A DNA stretch of 64,000 nt from assembly GCA_021463165.1 (NCBI GenBank), contig JAJTWY010000016.1, positions 23,793 to 87,792 on the forward strand, in the 5' to 3' direction. The stretch is from Pyrinomonadaceae bacterium (lineage in GTDB: Bacteria > Acidobacteriota > Blastocatellia > Pyrinomonadales > Pyrinomonadaceae). Both the position numbers and the translations under genes were made by a program. Under the pieces are notes generated by a model that saw only the letters and a list, made by a program, of their open reading frames with translations, had not been told where the DNA came from and made no database searches. Of the stretch, positions 1-8,852 are shown piece by piece; position 1 is the stretch's first letter; each line of letters begins with the position of its first letter.

Positions 1-106
1 GTTCGATCTCGATAGGGCCGTGCGTCACAAGTTCGCCTTCAAGGTACGCACTCAGCCGTTCGATATCGATCTCTTCGCCCTGCCTTACCGGTTTGGTTTC
101 CCCCAT
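1..106 (-). CDS. Phosphotransferase family protein (APH/ACAD10-like), N-terminal 35 residues only
   Basis: An open minus-strand frame runs off the left edge of the window from an ATG at 106. The visible peptide begins MGETKPVRQGEEIDIERL and contains the GPIEIE segment typical of the start of aminoglycoside-phosphotransferase-like proteins that accompany acyl-CoA dehydrogenases (human ACAD10 fuses the two). The next gene, divergently placed, is an ACAD10/11-like dehydrogenase, which supports the call. The frame stays open further upstream but that extension looks non-protein-like, so the ATG at 106 is preferred. The kinase motifs lie outside the window, so the assignment rests on the N-terminus and context. 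Confidence 0.55.
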   Translation of the reverse strand, partial: MGETKPVRQGEEIDIERLSAYLEGELVTHGPIEIE

Positions 107-295
107 TCCATCGATCGCGCCATTCGTCAACGGCAAACCGATAATGCCAGAAAAAACGTCGCTCCGGCAAACGGATGAAACAACCCATATCCTTGAGCCC
201 GTTGCCCGGGATCGCTGCTCAACGCCGCCACGAAATCGCCGAGCATCCAGTCTGTGCAAAAGTATTGCATAAATAAGACAAGATGTCAAGCGCTT

Positions 296-324
296 TTCGA
301 CCACGGCGGACATTCGTGTAAAAT
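296..324 (+). promoter_or_regulatory. Putative leaderless promoter of the acyl-CoA dehydrogenase
   Basis: TTCGAC (296-301) and TAAAAT (319-324) are separated by 17 bases. The -10 element ends only 7 bases before the ATG at 332, so transcription would begin at or next to the start codon. No Shine-Dalgarno sequence is visible. The same TTCGAC / TAxAAT pair occurs before the gene at 58047. Confidence 0.5.
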
Positions 325-331
325 CCTGATA

Positions 332-1543
332 ATGAATTTCGAAGTTTGTGAGAAGGCCCGTGAGGTTGCGCGACTTTTGAGTGCGTTCATGGATGAGAAC
401 GTCTATCCGAACGAAACCGCGTACTTGAATGAGCTTGAAAGCGGTGACCGTTGGCGGCCGCTTGAGTTGATCGAGGATCTGAAGGCCAAGGCGAGGGCTG
501 CGGGGTTATGGAACCTTTTTTTGCCGGCCGAGTCGGGCCTGACAAATCTGGAATACGCACCGCTGGCCGAGATCATGGGGCGTGTGATATGGGCCAGCGA
601 GGTCTTTAACTGCTCGGCTCCGGACACGGGGAATATGGAGGTCCTGCACCTCTACGGTACCGAGGATCAGAAGGCGAAGTGGCTGCGGCCATTGCTCGAT
701 GGCGAGATACGCTCGTGTTTTTCGATGACCGAGCCGAATGTTGCCTCGTCGGACGCAACGAATATTGAAGCCTCGATAGTCCGCGACGGCGACGACTATG
801 TTCTGAATGGTGAGAAATGGTGGTCGACGGGTGGCGGTGACGCGCGCTGTAGGCTTTCGATCTTTATGGGGAAGACTGACGAAACTGCACCGAAGCACTT
901 GCAGCAGTCGATGATCCTAGTCCCGATGGACACACCCGGCGTGGTCGTTCAGCGGCAGTTGAATGTGTTCGGATTTGATGACGCGCCGAGTGGGCATTCG
1001 CAAATCTCCTTTATCAATGTTCGCGTTCCCAAGGAGAACATTCTGCTCGGCGAAGGCCGCGGGTTTGAAATAGCCCAAGGGCGGCTTGGGCCGGGCCGCG
1101 TTCATCACTGCATGCGGCTGATCGGGATCGCGGAACGTTCGCTGGAGATGATGTGCGCGCGTGCGAGGGCTCGTGTTGCGTTCGGAAGGCCGATCGCCGA
1201 ACAAGGCGTCGTTCGCCAATGGATCGCGGAGGCGAGATGCGCCATCGATCAGGCGAGGCTTTTGGTACTGAGAACGGCCTGGCTGATGGACACGGCAGGG
1301 AACAAGGCGGCCCGTCGTGAGATCGCCATGATAAAGGCTGTCGTGCCGCAAATGGCGCTAAAAGTGATCGACCGGGCCATCCAAGTCCACGGCGGCGGAG
1401 GCGTTTCGCAGGATCATCCGCTGACCCAGTTCTGGATCTATGCCCGGTCGCTGCGTCTGGCTGATGGGCCGGACGAAGTTCACCTTGAATCAATTGCCAA
1501 GATGGAGATCAGCGGCCGGCCGTCGGCTGTCGTCGATCAGTGA
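332..1543 (+). CDS. Acyl-CoA dehydrogenase, ACAD10/11-like
   Basis: A 403-residue FAD-dependent dehydrogenase that should oxidise an acyl-CoA to the enoyl-CoA. Visible family features are the [17 protein letters not shown] stretch of the middle FAD-binding domain, the GEKWW motif, the [19 protein letters not shown] helix of the C-terminal domain, the [17 protein letters not shown] segment that contacts FAD, and [14 protein letters not shown] near the C-terminus. The last motif and the phosphotransferase fragment next door point to the ACAD10/11 group, which in animals handles 4-hydroxy acids; the substrate here is not known. The frame extends upstream to 254, but those 26 residues are unlike the family, and the ATG at 332 follows a promoter-like -10 element directly. 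A transporter gene follows after 40 bases. Confidence 0.9.
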   Translation: MNFEVCEKAREVARLLSAFMDENVYPNETAYLNELESGDRWRPLELIEDLKAKARAAGLWNLFLPAESGLTNLEYAPLAEIMGRVIWASEVFNCSAPDTGNMEVLHLYGTEDQKAKWLRPLLDGEIRSCFSMTEPNVASSDATNIEASIVRDGDDYVLNGEKWWSTGGGDARCRLSIFMGKTDETAPKHLQQSMILVPMDTPGVVVQRQLNVFGFDDAPSGHSQISFINVRVPKENILLGEGRGFEIAQGRLGPGRVHHCMRLIGIAERSLEMMCARARARVAFGRPIAEQGVVRQWIAEARCAIDQARLLVLRTAWLMDTAGNKAARREIAMIKAVVPQMALKVIDRAIQVHGGGGVSQDHPLTQFWIYARSLRLADGPDEVHLESIAKMEISGRPSAVVDQ

Positions 1544-1583
1544 TCATGACTAATAGATCGGGCTGAAAACTAACAACTAACCT

Positions 1584-3113
1584 ATGCCAAGTATTGAAGA
1601 ATCGATCGATCCACCTGAAACAATAAGCGAGGGGGAAGCTAAATTCGAGGCATTTCGGAGACGTGCGGGCTATGTCCTCGCACCAGCGGTCTTTCTTGCG
1701 ATCTTCTTTTACCCGTTCCAGGACCTAAAGCCCGAGGCCCATCGCCTTGCGGCGATAATGGCGGCGGTTATCGTTCTTTGGCTGTGCGAGACACTGCCGA
1801 TGACGGCGACGGCTTTGCTGGGGGCTGCGGCAGCCATCGTTCTTCAGGTTGCCGACGCAAAGGCGGTCTTTGCGCCGTTCGCCGACCCGCTCATCTTCCT
1901 TTTTATAGGTTCCTTTATTCTGGCGCGAGCTCTTTTCGTCAGAAATCTCGACAAGCGAGTCGCCTTCACCGTCCTTTCACTAAAGATCATCGACGGGCGG
2001 CCTTCGAGGATAATGTTTGCCTTTGGCGCGGTAACGGCCTTCATGTCGGGCTGGATGTCGAATACGGCAACGACCGCCATGATGTTCGCGATCGGGTTGT
2101 CGATAATCTCGTTCCTGATGCGGCAGGAGAAAGAGACCGGCATCAAGATCAATCCGGGTTACGCTACGGCATTGATGCTGATGACGTCCTTCTCGGCGTC
2201 GATAGGCGGTCTGGCGACGCCGATCGGAACTCCGCCGAATGTGATCGGCATAGGCTTTATTCGCAGCTTGGGCGGAACGGATATTTCCTTCTTCAAGTGG
2301 ATGATGATCGGGGTGCCCGTTGTGGTGGTCCTGTTTCTATTCCTCTGGTTCTACCTGAACAAGCTCGCGCCCGCCGGCGTCAAGGTGATCGAGGGAAGCG
2401 GTGAGATGCTTGCCGCTGAGCGCGAGAAACTAGGCCCTTGGACACGCGGCCAGCGGTCGGTTGCTATTGCGTTCGCCGTAACGGTCGTGCTGTGGATCGT
2501 TCCAGGCATCATTGCCCTTATTCTGGGGGAACAGAGTCAGCAATATAAACTGCTCAACAGCCGGCTGCCCGAATCAGTTGGCGCACTGCTGGGGGCAATG
2601 CTGCTGTTCGTTCTTCCCGGCGACGAGCCCGAGGAGAAGGCGATCAGTTGGGATGACGCGGTCAAGATCGATTGGGGTGTCGTCTTCCTCTACGGCGGCG
2701 GATTTGCGCTCGGCGTACTTTCGTTTCAAACGGGCCTTGCCGAGGCGGTTGGACGCGGCCTGACGGAATTGCTTCCGTTCTCGGGCGGATTCGGCTTACT
2801 GGTCGCCTCGGTTTTTGTGGCGGTGGTCGTATCCGAGACGACATCGAACACCGCCTCGGCAAATATGGTCGTGCCGGTCGTTATCGCCATAGCACAATCC
2901 CAGGGAGCCGACCCGTTCATCCCGGCACTTGGCGCAACATTGGCGGCAAGCCTGGGGTTTATGCTGCCGGTCTCAACGCCCTGTAACGCGATCGTTTACG
3001 GCTCGGGCTACATTCCACTGATGAAAATGGTTCGCTACGGCATACTTTTGGATATTGTCGGAGCGATCGTTATCATCGCATTGGTCTGGACCCTCGGGGC
3101 CTATCTCCGATAG
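1584..3113 (+). CDS. DASS/SLC13 family anion:sodium symporter
   Basis: A 509-residue inner-membrane protein with about 11-12 hydrophobic segments. It carries the two SNT signature motifs of the divalent anion:sodium symporter family: SNTATTAMM (residues 159-167) and TSNTASANM (about residue 420). Each is followed by a Pro-containing hairpin, GTPPNVIG (about 215) and VSTPCNAIVYGSG near the end, which form the substrate and sodium sites in VcINDY. The family imports C4-dicarboxylates, citrate or sulfate; the substrate cannot be read from sequence. It lies 40 bases after the acyl-CoA dehydrogenase and may be co-transcribed. No strong ribosome-binding site precedes the ATG. An inverted repeat follows the stop. 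Confidence 0.9.
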   Translation: MPSIEESIDPPETISEGEAKFEAFRRRAGYVLAPAVFLAIFFYPFQDLKPEAHRLAAIMAAVIVLWLCETLPMTATALLGAAAAIVLQVADAKAVFAPFADPLIFLFIGSFILARALFVRNLDKRVAFTVLSLKIIDGRPSRIMFAFGAVTAFMSGWMSNTATTAMMFAIGLSIISFLMRQEKETGIKINPGYATALMLMTSFSASIGGLATPIGTPPNVIGIGFIRSLGGTDISFFKWMMIGVPVVVVLFLFLWFYLNKLAPAGVKVIEGSGEMLAAEREKLGPWTRGQRSVAIAFAVTVVLWIVPGIIALILGEQSQQYKLLNSRLPESVGALLGAMLLFVLPGDEPEEKAISWDDAVKIDWGVVFLYGGGFALGVLSFQTGLAEAVGRGLTELLPFSGGFGLLVASVFVAVVVSETTSNTASANMVVPVVIAIAQSQGADPFIPALGATLAASLGFMLPVSTPCNAIVYGSGYIPLMKMVRYGILLDIVGAIVIIALVWTLGAYLR

Positions 3114-3152
3114 AGATCCCGGGACATTTTCCCCGTCGATCCTCTCCAATTC

Positions 3153-3188
3153 GTTCAACCTGACTGATGCCGCCATATCAGGTTGAAC
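3153..3188 (+). terminator. Inverted repeat after the DASS transporter, possible terminator
   Basis: GTTCAACCTGA (3153-3163) pairs perfectly over 11 bases with TCAGGTTGAAC (3178-3188) around a 14-base loop. It lies 40 bases after the transporter stop and 40 bases before the pil promoter. The following AAATTTCTCTC is not a strong U tract on the plus strand, so an operator or a weak terminator are both possible. Confidence 0.5.
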
Positions 3189-3227
3189 AAATTTCTCTCA
3201 ATATGCGTTAAACAAGACAAAAAACTG

Positions 3228-3256
3228 TTGACAGATGTTTGCCAATCCTGTAATTT
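3228..3256 (+). promoter_or_regulatory. Sigma-70-type promoter for pilMNOPQ
   Basis: TTGACA (3228-3233), a 17-base spacer and TAATTT (3251-3256) match the housekeeping consensus well. A transcript starting near 3263 would have a 5-prime leader of about 280 bases before pilM. Confidence 0.65.
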
Positions 3257-3543
3257 TTATAGAGTGACGGTCACATACACCTTCACACCTTCGCCACCAG
3301 GAACGGCAAAGTTTTCTGAAGTTAGGTTCCACAGATCACAGATCGTGATCGCAAACATCCGACAAATGCGGGTTTTAGGCAAATCTCAGAATTGACCTGT
3401 CTAGCAAAAACATTCCTTACTTTTCGGTCTAACGGCTGGTGGCACAAATAACCTCAAAATCAAAACTCGCATTTATCGGCTGGGAACAAAGAAAACTTTC
3501 TTGAAGCAAAAAGCTAAGCGAAGCGGACAAAGGAGCAAAAATA
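3257..3543 (+). other. Untranslated leader upstream of pilM
   Basis: No protein-like frame is seen; a 70-codon frame at 3183-3395 has no family resemblance and begins upstream of the promoter. The leader ends with AAAGGAGC just before the pilM start. I see no recognisable riboswitch. Confidence 0.5.
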
Positions 3544-4593
3544 ATGTTCGGTAAAAAGAAAAGCATTGCCGGTTTGGACATCGGTTCCAGTTCGATCAAG
3601 ATGGTCGAACTCGAGGGCAAGCTGAACAATTTGAATTTGGTGAGCCTCGGATTCGAGAATCTTCCGGGCGACACGATCATCGACGGTCAGATCATGGAGC
3701 TGAACGTCGTTTCGGACGTTATTCAGAGCGTTTGCTCAAATCATCAGGTCAATGCGGCGAACGTCGTCACGGGCGTGAGCGGCCATTCGGTCATTCTAAA
3801 GAACATCGTTTTGCCGCCGATGACGCGTGAAGAACTCGAAGAATCGATAGACTGGCACGCGGAGGAACATATTCCGTACGATCTCGCTGACGTCAGTCTC
3901 GATTATCAGGTGACGGCCGAGGATCCTGAGGCGACCCACGTATTGATCGCCGCCTGCAAACGCGAGCGCATCGACAACATCAAGCAGGCAATTCAGCTTG
4001 CGGGCAAGACGCCGGTGGTCATCGATGTCGATACGTTTGCCCTTCAGAATTGCTACGAAGTGAACTATAGCCCGTCGGACGACGAGGTGGTCACGCTGCT
4101 GAACATTGGTGCATCGACGATGAACGTGAACATCGTCAAGGGAACGCGTTCGCTGTTCACCCGCGATATTACGGTAGGCGGCAGCCAGTTCACGGATGTG
4201 CTGCAGAGAAGCCTCGGGCTTAATTTTCAGCAAGCCGAAGCCCTCAAGCGCGGCATGACCGACGTTGTCGACGGCGTCGAAGAAAAATCGATCGAACCGC
4301 TAATGAACAATGTGACGGAGATCGTCGCAATGGAGATCCAGAAAACATTCGATTTTTACCGGGCGACGACCGAGGACAATCAGACGGTCGTTCAGAAGAT
4401 CCTGATCTCCGGCGGCGGTTCGAAGCTGACCGGGCTCGCACAGGAGCTTTCACAGCGACTGGAGCTTCCGGTAGAGGTCCTGAATCCATTCCGCAATATC
4501 AACGTTGACAGCAAAAAGTTTGACCCGGACTACCTTAATGAGATCGTGCCCGAAATGGCGGTTGCCGTCGGACTGGCGGTAAGGGGAGTGTAA
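3544..4593 (+). CDS. pilM: Type IV pilus assembly protein PilM
   Basis: A 349-residue cytoplasmic actin-like ATPase that binds the N-terminus of PilN and links the pilus motor to the inner-membrane alignment complex. The actin-fold phosphate loops are visible: GLDIGSSSIKMVEL at the N-terminus, LLNIGASTMNVNIV in the middle and ISGGGSKLTGLAQEL in the last quarter. Length matches the family. The ATG at 3544 has an upstream AAAGGAGC. It is the first gene of a five-gene operon in the standard order M-N-O-P-Q and lies 5 bases before pilN. Confidence 0.96.
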   Translation: MFGKKKSIAGLDIGSSSIKMVELEGKLNNLNLVSLGFENLPGDTIIDGQIMELNVVSDVIQSVCSNHQVNAANVVTGVSGHSVILKNIVLPPMTREELEESIDWHAEEHIPYDLADVSLDYQVTAEDPEATHVLIAACKRERIDNIKQAIQLAGKTPVVIDVDTFALQNCYEVNYSPSDDEVVTLLNIGASTMNVNIVKGTRSLFTRDITVGGSQFTDVLQRSLGLNFQQAEALKRGMTDVVDGVEEKSIEPLMNNVTEIVAMEIQKTFDFYRATTEDNQTVVQKILISGGGSKLTGLAQELSQRLELPVEVLNPFRNINVDSKKFDPDYLNEIVPEMAVAVGLAVRGV

Positions 4594-4598
4594 CCAAC

Positions 4599-5324
4599 AT
4601 GATCAAGATCAACCTGTTAAATTCCGTTACCGAACGACAAGGCGGCGCAGTCGTTGCCGTCGATCGCAAGATATCGAGCCCGACATCGAAGTTTACCTTG
4701 ATGTCGATAGTCGTTTTCATTCTGCTCGGCGCGTTGGTGGGCTGGGACGTCATTAGTTCGCAAATGGCCCGGACCGAGGCCGAAAGGCAATTGGCCGAGC
4801 AAAAGACGATAGAGGCCGAGCTTCAGGCAGTGATCAATGAGCAGAAAGAACTCGAGGGCAAGATCGCGAGCATCGACGCCAGGATCGAGGCCATCAAGAA
4901 GCTCCGGGCTTCGCAGGCCGGGCCGAGTGCGGTGCTTGATGCCGTTCGCGAGCGCATTGCTATGGTGCCGGGCCTTTATCTCGAGAGCATCGAGCAGTCT
5001 GGCGGAAGCCTTGTAATATCAGGCACCTCGCCCGACGAATCTCAGGTGACACAGTTCGGCCGGAGCCTCGAATTTTCGAACGGGCTGTTCTCTGATCTCA
5101 ACATCGAGACAAATCGAGCCGAGATCACCAATGAGAACGCACCGGTCAAAGCCGGCGACGCCGGCGGTGAAAGGCCAAAGGTCAACATCGTTAACTTCAA
5201 GGTGAAGACCGCTTACACGCCCACTAAGGCCGCTGGCGCAAATAGCGACACGAATCCGACGACCGCTTCGGCCCAAAAGCCCGGAGCGCCAGCCGGAGAA
5301 CCCGCACAGATCGCCAAGAACTGA
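4599..5324 (+). CDS. pilN: Type IV pilus assembly protein PilN
   Basis: A 241-residue bitopic inner-membrane protein that pairs with PilO. The first residues MIKINLL match the conserved PilN N-terminus that docks into PilM (INLL motif). One membrane helix lies at about residues 33-52, followed by a coiled coil rich in Glu, Gln and Ala (about 55-110) and a ferredoxin-like domain. The last 45 residues are low-complexity Ala, Thr and Pro and probably disordered. The gene follows pilM after 5 bases. Confidence 0.92.
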   Translation: MIKINLLNSVTERQGGAVVAVDRKISSPTSKFTLMSIVVFILLGALVGWDVISSQMARTEAERQLAEQKTIEAELQAVINEQKELEGKIASIDARIEAIKKLRASQAGPSAVLDAVRERIAMVPGLYLESIEQSGGSLVISGTSPDESQVTQFGRSLEFSNGLFSDLNIETNRAEITNENAPVKAGDAGGERPKVNIVNFKVKTAYTPTKAAGANSDTNPTTASAQKPGAPAGEPAQIAKN

Positions 5325-5359
5325 GCCGAATCGACACGCAAGAATAAAGGGATAACGAC

Positions 5360-6067
5360 ATGTTAGAGAAAATCAAGAATCTAAAGTGGCACTTCCAACT
5401 GATGTTGCTCGTGACCGTTGCGGCTCTGCTGTACACCTGCGTCTGGTATTTCTATACGGGCGATATTCGCACTGAGACCGCGGCGCTGATGGACCAGGTC
5501 GCCCAGCTGCAGGCCAAGAACGAGACGGCCCGCGTCGCTACGCAGCGTATCAATGAGTTTCGAGCCCTTTATGCAAGCAAGGCCGAGGAATATGAGGAAT
5601 TGAAGGTCCTGCTTCCTGAACAGCGTGAGATCACCAACGTTCTCCAGAGCCTTCAGGATACGGCGAACGGCCAGCGGCTGACGGTGATGCGTTTCAATCC
5701 GCGCGAGGATGCGATGCAGGATTCGATCATGTCGAAGCCGGTCGAGGTCGAGGTGGACAGCAACTTCAACAACCTGCGTTCATTCTTCGATGCGATGGCC
5801 AAGCTTCCGAGGATCGTCTCGATCACAGATTTCAAGATACATCAGCTCCCGAAGCAGACCGATGCAAAGACCATCCACTCATCTTTCCTGCTGACGGCAT
5901 ATTACGCCGCTCCGTCCGATCTTAATCCGAAGCCCGCCGGTCCGGGCGCACCGCCCGTTCCCGGAGCCCCTCCGGCTGCCGGAGCACCTGCACCCGGCGC
6001 GGTACCCGCAGGCCCGCGGCCGCCGGCGATCCAGTCGGCACCGGCAGCGGCACGTCCAGCCAACTAG
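5360..6067 (+). CDS. pilO: Type IV pilus assembly protein PilO
   Basis: A 235-residue partner of PilN in the inner-membrane alignment subcomplex. One membrane helix lies at about residues 13-32, followed by a coiled coil (about 35-85) and the PilO fold with the segment LPEQREITNVLQSLQDTANGQRL typical of the family (shown by its start LPEQREITNVL and following residues). The C-terminal 40 residues are Pro/Ala/Gly-rich low complexity. AAGGGAT precedes the ATG. It sits between pilN and pilP in the standard order. Confidence 0.92.
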   Translation: MLEKIKNLKWHFQLMLLVTVAALLYTCVWYFYTGDIRTETAALMDQVAQLQAKNETARVATQRINEFRALYASKAEEYEELKVLLPEQREITNVLQSLQDTANGQRLTVMRFNPREDAMQDSIMSKPVEVEVDSNFNNLRSFFDAMAKLPRIVSITDFKIHQLPKQTDAKTIHSSFLLTAYYAAPSDLNPKPAGPGAPPVPGAPPAAGAPAPGAVPAGPRPPAIQSAPAAARPAN

Positions 6068-6101
6068 GCCTGATCGTTCGATTAAACCCAAGAGAAAAGC
6101 C

Positions 6102-6848
6102 ATGATCTACACATCGACACTAAAACGCTTTGTCAGCCTTGGCGTGTTCGCCGCCGCGTTGATCGTTCTGAGCGGAGCCTTCTCTGAGGCCATTGCCCAA
6201 CGCGATCCTTTTGCAAAGCCTGGTTTCATGCGGCCGAGGCCCACCGTTGTTGCTAAACCGAAGCCCGTCAAGGTCGAGAAGCCAGTTGTGAACTACGCAC
6301 CGCCGCCGGTCGAAGCCCGCGTTGAATATTACAAGCGGATGCGCGAAGCGGCAGCCGCGAGCGGAGCTCCTATGCCAAAGCCGACGAGCGTGATGACGCT
6401 GAGCGAGCTGGCGGTAAGCGGGATCTTCAAGACGCCGCGTGGCTACGCAGCGATCGTAGAAGCAATACCTATCAAGCTTTCTTACACGATCTATCCGGGC
6501 GAGAAGTTCTTTGACGGGCAGCTGGTCGCTGTCGATGAAGCACGTCTCGTTTTCAGAAAGGTGACGAAGGTCGGCGAAGGCAAGTTCGTCTCGTCGGTCG
6601 AGAACAAGGGGTTGAAACCGTTCGGCACCAAGGCCGAAGCGACGACCGCAGCGGCTCCGCCGCCGGCAGACAAGCCGGTGGAAACGGCGACAAATGCGGC
6701 CCCGGGCACAAAACCGTCGACCCAGCCCGCGCATAATCCTTTCCTTTCGCCTGTTGACGAAATGAACGCACTTCCCGAGAACCAGCCAAAAGAGCCGGTC
6801 AAAACGGCAAGGAAGCCGGCAAAAACGGCCAAGAACAAGAAGCAGTAG
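6102..6848 (+). CDS. pilP: Type IV pilus assembly protein PilP
   Basis: A 248-residue protein in the PilP position. It has an N-terminal hydrophobic segment (about 10-30) with no lipobox cysteine, unlike the lipoprotein PilP of Proteobacteria, so it is probably held by an uncleaved anchor or is periplasmic. The motif QRDPFAKPG resembles the RDPF box of PilP proteins, and a compact beta domain with YPGEKFFDGQLVAVDEARLVF-like character (residues about 125-160) matches the PilP fold that bridges PilN/PilO to the secretin. The C-terminal third is Pro/Ala/Lys-rich. Overall similarity to characterised PilP is modest; operon position carries much of the call. Confidence 0.8.
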   Translation: MIYTSTLKRFVSLGVFAAALIVLSGAFSEAIAQRDPFAKPGFMRPRPTVVAKPKPVKVEKPVVNYAPPPVEARVEYYKRMREAAAASGAPMPKPTSVMTLSELAVSGIFKTPRGYAAIVEAIPIKLSYTIYPGEKFFDGQLVAVDEARLVFRKVTKVGEGKFVSSVENKGLKPFGTKAEATTAAAPPPADKPVETATNAAPGTKPSTQPAHNPFLSPVDEMNALPENQPKEPVKTARKPAKTAKNKKQ

Positions 6849-6915
6849 TTCTAGCTCTCACAAGTTTTTCGATTCTTAAACAAAGAAACGATCTGATCCA
6901 GATACGGAGGAAACA

Positions 6916-8616
6916 ATGAAGTCCTTTAACAAAACACGCGCCGCGGCCGCCAGATTGCTGGCCGCTATCGCACTTATCACATGTTTTGCACTGACGATCT
7001 CGGCTCAGCGAACTGATCCGCAGTCGCAGGGCAAAATGTACGGCGACCCCGGATTTGTGGGCGAGTCTATCGACCTCAACGTCGTCAATGCCGACGTTCG
7101 CGAGATCCTCAATTACATCACAGACCAGTACGGCATAAACTTCGTGATCGATAAGTCGGTCAAGGAAACGCCCGTGACGGTCAAGGTAAAAGACGTGCCC
7201 TGGAATACGGCCCTCGATTCGATCCTGCAGGCTCAGGAACTCGGCGTGCAGGTCAATGGGAACATCCTTCGCGTTGCATCGGCAACGGTGCTGGCGAGTG
7301 AAGGTGCCCTGCTTCGCGAGCGTCAGAACAATCAGATAGATACGTCTGCACTTGTCACCGAGCTGGTTCGCCTCAATTATGCGACAGCAGCGGGTTCGCA
7401 GGGCCCGGGAGCAACCACTAGCGGGACCGCTGCCGGCAGTTCGATGCAGGCTGCCGCTTCTTCCGGTTTGGGAATGGGCGGAGGCATGGGACAGGGCGTC
7501 GGTGCAGCGTCGATGACGGGCGGCGACGGGCTGCTGCCGATCATCCGCAGAAGACTTTCACGCCGCGGCTCGATCGAAATCGATTCGCGCAGCAATTCGC
7601 TTATCATCACCGACGTTCCGGCTAACGTGGCGGCCGTCAAGCAGCTTATCGCGATCCTTGATCAGCCTGAGCCGCAGGTCGAGATCGAAGCCCGCATCGT
7701 CGTTGCGTCACGCAGTTTCAGTCGCGATATCGGCGTTCAGCTTGCCGGGCTTTTGACCGGTGCCCGCGGAAGCGGCGGCTCGATCGGCACGCTGCCGAAC
7801 GCGACGACCACTCTGCCGGTTCCCGGCGGTCTGCCCGTTCCGTCGATCAACAACGATCTTTTTTCGAGCATCGCCAACACCGCTATCGGCCTGACGACCG
7901 GCGTCTTCGGTACGGCTCAGCTTAGTGCCCTGATCTCGGCCGGTGAAAAGAAAGGCCAGGTCAAAGTGATCGCGACACCGCGCGTGACCGCCCTGAACAA
8001 TCGTCCGGCGGAGATCAAGAATAGCACCCAGATACCTATCACGACGATACAGCCTAACTCCGGCAGCGGTTCGGCCGTGGTCGCGACAACTGAATACGTT
8101 GACGTACCGCTTCGCCTCGCTATTACGCCTCAGATCACCGATCTCGGCACGGTCATCCTGAATGTTGTTGCGGAGAACAGCTCGACAGCGCAGATCGCTG
8201 CCGGTGTTGCTCCTGCGATCAATACTCAGAGCATGACGACGCAGGTCACGGTTCCCGATGGCGGAACTACGGTCGTCGGCGGAGTTCTCTTCGACGACGA
8301 GCGTGAGAGCCAGGATCGCACGCCGGGTCTCGCGAGCATTCCGCTGCTCGGCAATCTCTTCAAGCGAAAAGGCGTTCAGCGCAATACGAACGAGATCCTT
8401 TTCTTCATCACGCCGCGCATCACGCGTCCTGATTACAACGCGCAGGTACAACCGGGCACCGCACCTCGCGGCCCGGCGATCACCCAGCCGGTCCCGATGG
8501 CCAACCCGACATCGAACTCGATGCCAACTCCGGCCCCGACGCCCGGCCCGATCATCCTGCAGTCGCCGGGCCTCGAGACGCCCGCCTCGCCGATCAAACC
8601 AAAAGATCAGGATTGA
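6916..8616 (+). CDS. pilQ: Type IV pilus secretin PilQ
   Basis: A 566-residue outer-membrane secretin through which the pilus exits. A signal peptide ends near residue 30 (LTISAQ). An STN/N0 domain follows (IDLNVVNADVREILNYI, about 52-120), then an N1 domain split by a Gly/Ala/Ser-rich insert (about 155-205) before IEIDSRSNSLIITDVP. The C-terminal secretin domain contains VIATPRVTALNN and the signature VPDGGTTVVGGVLFDD with PLLGNLFK. The last 60 residues are Pro-rich. No N-terminal AMIN repeats are present, so it is shorter than the proteobacterial PilQ. A good SD (GGAGG) precedes the ATG. The operon ends in a strong terminator. Confidence 0.95.
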   Translation: MKSFNKTRAAAARLLAAIALITCFALTISAQRTDPQSQGKMYGDPGFVGESIDLNVVNADVREILNYITDQYGINFVIDKSVKETPVTVKVKDVPWNTALDSILQAQELGVQVNGNILRVASATVLASEGALLRERQNNQIDTSALVTELVRLNYATAAGSQGPGATTSGTAAGSSMQAAASSGLGMGGGMGQGVGAASMTGGDGLLPIIRRRLSRRGSIEIDSRSNSLIITDVPANVAAVKQLIAILDQPEPQVEIEARIVVASRSFSRDIGVQLAGLLTGARGSGGSIGTLPNATTTLPVPGGLPVPSINNDLFSSIANTAIGLTTGVFGTAQLSALISAGEKKGQVKVIATPRVTALNNRPAEIKNSTQIPITTIQPNSGSGSAVVATTEYVDVPLRLAITPQITDLGTVILNVVAENSSTAQIAAGVAPAINTQSMTTQVTVPDGGTTVVGGVLFDDERESQDRTPGLASIPLLGNLFKRKGVQRNTNEILFFITPRITRPDYNAQVQPGTAPRGPAITQPVPMANPTSNSMPTPAPTPGPIILQSPGLETPASPIKPKDQD

Positions 8617-8652
8617 TCGCATAATCGAAAAGTAGTTGTTTCTTCCGAAAAC

Positions 8653-8695
8653 GCCCGGCCGATGCTGAGATATGTATCGGCCGGGCTATCTTTTT
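8653..8695 (+). terminator. Rho-independent terminator of the pil operon
   Basis: GCCCGGCCGAT (8653-8663) pairs perfectly with ATCGGCCGGGC (8676-8686), an 11-bp GC-rich stem with a 12-base loop, followed by TATCTTTTTG. It lies 37 bases after the pilQ stop. Confidence 0.9.
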
Positions 8696-8852
8696 GTTAG
8701 GGTCCAATGTTACTCGTGATCACCCTGTGCACGTTGTGATGTTCAGTGTGTGTGCTTTTCTGATCTCAGGCAGGTATCTGGAAAAAGACGAAAACTAGCG
8801 GGAAAGGCCACGAGCGTGATTCGCCCTTGCTGCGCGCGGGTGTCGGCACTCG

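Noticed and set aside
3183..3395. 70-codon frame before pilM
   Set aside because: It starts upstream of the best promoter and has no protein character.
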